64,000 bases of DNA. Source: Beaufortia kweichowensis. Its lineage: Eukaryota > Chordata > Actinopteri > Cypriniformes > Gastromyzontidae. Location of the stretch: assembly GCA_019155185.1 (NCBI GenBank), contig CM032811.1:2596287-2660286 (forward strand), given 5' to 3'. Position 1 is the stretch's first letter. The number at the start of each line of letters is the position of its first letter. A model generated the notes under the pieces. It saw only the letters and a program-made list of their open reading frames with translations, searched no databases and was not told the origin of the DNA. Shown here in pieces: positions 63,401 through 64,000 of the stretch. A program made the position numbers and the translations under genes.

Positions 63401-64000
63401 GAAAATTTTATTGGCCATACATTCCCTGAAATGTATGTAAAGACCATATGAATAGCTCTACTGGTATATACAAACCTTAAGGGAATTGAGGAAGTTTGAG
63501 GTAGGAGGTTGAGAGAGGTCTGCCTCTTGCTTTTGGCACTGCTGGAAAAATCTGTTCAGATGAGGGTCCTGCAAAATGCATCAATGGAAATTATAAGAGT
63601 ATAAAATGAGTACAAGATAACTGTTACTATCTCAGTTGTTATATATATATAACAATTATTTATCTCTGGCTCTTATCTACCTGAGTGTAAACTGTAGAAA
63701 GCACTAAGGTGGACACTTTGAAGATCGGCTTACCCCCATCAACCCATTTCACATCCGAGCAGTTCTGCAAAAAAAAGACATAAAAACAGCTGAAAATGCA
63801 TATACATTTTTCTTCCCTTAAACAGATTTCTTATAAGTCTACCATTTTTTTCTGTAATTTTGAGCTCACTTTGGTGGATGAAGGTTCTTTAATGAGAAGA
63901 TATCCACCAGGCAAAGTACATGAAACTGGAATATTAATTTCCTGAGAGGAAAGACGTCCATCCTTCAGAAGAGGATGCCAGGCATAACCCACTATTGCAC
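37551..64000 (-). CDS. dock10: DOCK10 (zizimin family) Rho GEF, C-terminal two thirds
   Basis: Guanine-nucleotide exchange factor for Cdc42 and Rac. 36 exons are visible and sum in frame to 1,374 codons including stop; the 5' part (PH domain, most of DHR1) lies beyond 64000. The first residues, VGYAWHPLLKDGR, are the end of DHR1 (C2-like, lipid-binding). Exons (high to low): 63870-64000, 63681-63764, 63476-63568, 63166-63284, 63007-63076, 61679-61792, 61513-61584, 60533-60679, 60153-60236, 59959-60055, 59847-59879, 58909-59087, 58630-58746, 55510-55627, 54128-54249, 53339-53453, 52872-52938, 52502-52549, 51802-51903, 51282-51391, 50622-50737, 46277-46414, 45909-46091, 44721-44831, 44052-44267, then the DHR2 region (listed separately). 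DOCK-D traits: VNAGPMAYARAFLEE and KDLDPRFAYIQVTYV. Features recalled from DOCK10 rather than 9 or 11: GYWKAEKG, LFSMGWAAF, SERYELIADINKPVI. All introns GT-AG. Confidence 0.9.
41948..43233 (-). other. dock10: dock10 intron, no gene content
   Basis: 1.29 kb, AT-rich. 43095-43160 contains 'gtaaagctgctttgcaacaa' and 'gtgaaaagtgctatagaaat', the style of a LINE 3' tail (compare 1320-1420). Nothing else recognised. Confidence 0.45.
46415..50621 (-). other. dock10: 4.2-kb dock10 intron holding a LINE
   Basis: Between the exons VHHHK and KLLQHEDGQNSL. The centre is the antisense LINE (47400-49120). 49500-50560 shows no coding sequence; 50560-50590 has a short duplication ('cttcaaaaccaggcttcaaa'). 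Confidence 0.5.
47400..49120 (+). mobile_element. Degenerate non-LTR retrotransposon (reverse transcriptase)
   Basis: Plus-strand frames, broken by stops and shifts, carry the LINE signatures ESLRKQLKKKEQTRTAFYKNP (47490-47560), a pre-RT segment with IPKEKNSSTIDQFHQISLLN (47800-47880, the Q/R-ISLLNVEG motif), then GAFLRCLEHASII (47970-48026), and a distal part with FPVEVGCRGFVANSATRLL and ERSSNWLWLKRRDMVWA (48910-49090), typical of fish LINEs. Opposite in strand to dock10. Inactive. Exact clade not determinable by eye. Confidence 0.75.
51443..51480. repeat. (AT)n microsatellite
   Basis: An uninterrupted run of about 19 AT dinucleotides in a dock10 intron between 51391 and 51802. A shorter AT run is at 51778-51790. 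Confidence 0.95.
53105..53155. repeat. SINE core fragment
   Basis: 'ccagacgcttttattcaaag' followed by caacttacagtgcattt, the cyprinid SINE core. Second fragment at 53600-53665 ('cttttatccaaacttacggt'). Confidence 0.55.
54369..55006. mobile_element. MITE with tttaaaggggaca ends and a nested SINE piece
   Basis: Left end tttaaaggggacattggata; right end atccgatgtcccctttaaa, its inverse apart from one base. About 638 bp. The left interior ('atgaaatatctgtaacatac', 'gtcaaaaacagctctgttca', 'ccaccc') is typical of a common cyprinid MITE. At 54840-54905, 'cagacaggacagtgaagtga' plus 'gggaggagagagagggtag' matches the body of the SINE at 21024, so that SINE inserted here later. In dock10 intron 54250-55509. 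Confidence 0.8.
55824..56059 (+). mobile_element. Candidate LTR of a degenerate retrotransposon
   Basis: Starts tgtcacggtcagatctcg and ends cacccccgtaaca, so has the TG...CA limits of an LTR (236 bp), directly before a gag-like reading frame at 56088. A second LTR was not found, so the call rests on the ends and the neighbour. Confidence 0.4.
56088..57490 (+). mobile_element. Gag-like and proline-rich retroelement remnant
   Basis: 56088-56609 is an open frame with GHLLLCLEQGDKTLEDHTMCF, then LTDYPDSCLCSFYYTSLNAATKAKL and a Pro/Glu-rich tail (PTSNPEPSPSSSS). This is the form of a gag-like protein repeated across cyprinid genomes. 56619-56960 continues in another frame with a tandem protein repeat of about 12 residues (KMAAPEFPVAV); 56970-57490 is a Ser/Pro/Leu-rich stretch broken by a stop at 57147. 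Lacks pol. GC-rich, unlike the surrounding DNA, a sign of insertion. In dock10 intron 55628-58629. Confidence 0.65.
57700..58540 (+). mobile_element. Degenerate L2-like LINE with nested SINE
   Basis: 57780-57960 reads NTAFDTLCFTLTSCLDSFCPVASRP, the endonuclease/RT linker of fish L2-type LINEs. 58210-58500 reads KTELLVISS.., then LKNLGVVIDGRVKLS and RFVLYNMRKIR, the distal part of the RT (usual form NLGVVID, LYNIRKIRP). The two halves are separated by the SINE at 58028-58205. Stops and shifts show it is dead. Confidence 0.7.
58028..58205 (-). mobile_element. SINE (same family as 21024-21184) inside the L2 remnant
   Basis: Minus-strand B box in cccgagttcaagtcccg (about 58168-58184). The body 'gaaagtgatatgggaggaga' and 'aaagtggagtaagacag' matches 21030-21100. 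The A-box end is truncated at about 58205. Confidence 0.7.

Noticed and set aside
37551..64000. DOCK6, 7 or 8 as the name of the DOCK gene
   Set aside because: Those DOCK-C proteins have a different DHR2 end. VNAGPMAYARAFLEE and CKRRTILT with VDMIRLQLKLQGSVSV belong to DOCK-D, and the linker YWKAEK points to DOCK10.

Overview
The window is vertebrate nuclear DNA from a bony fish, most likely a cypriniform (zebrafish/carp group). The evidence is split genes with fish-sized introns, proteins that read as close relatives of human genes, and introns full of fish repeats: tRNA-derived SINEs, many short palindromic MITEs with 'aaagggatagttcaccc'-type ends, L2-like LINE remains and a gag-like LTR-element remnant. 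No bacterial, organellar or CRISPR sequence was seen. All calls rest on reading the sequence and recalled protein families; no database was searched.

Layout, left to right. (1) 220-3312, minus strand: the first three coding exons of an MMP28 (epilysin)-like metalloproteinase, cut by the left edge. (2) 5212-10766, minus: a complete 16-exon FET-family RNA-binding protein gene, best read as taf15 (431 codons plus stop). (3) 13633-31600, minus: por, NADPH-cytochrome P450 reductase, with one non-coding and 15 coding exons (676 residues from the second ATG). (4) 32821-34853, plus: sbds, five exons, 250 residues. (5) 37551 to beyond 64000, minus: the 3' part of dock10, a DOCK-D (zizimin) Cdc42/Rac exchange factor; 36 exons, about 1,373 residues, from the end of DHR1 through the whole DHR2 domain. 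Exon phases add up without a frameshift in all five genes.

The genes are unrelated housekeeping or signalling genes and do not form a pathway. por and sbds start head to head about 1.2 kb apart; sbds and dock10 converge tail to tail. mmp28 beside taf15 matches the human 17q12 order, which supports the taf15 name over fus. por and sbds both lie on 7q11 in human.

The accessory content is in introns. It includes a 99-bp perfect inverted repeat with a 31-bp spacer in the long first coding intron of por, several MITEs with recognisable terminal inverted repeats (some in two or more copies), a 127-bp tandem duplication, a degenerate LINE in a 4.2-kb dock10 intron, and an LTR/gag-like remnant beside an L2-like LINE that carries a nested SINE in a 3-kb dock10 intron. 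I saw no convincing new gene system. The best items for follow-up are the long hairpin, two GC-AG introns in taf15, the divergent dock10 C-terminus and the CA microsatellite abutting a por splice acceptor.
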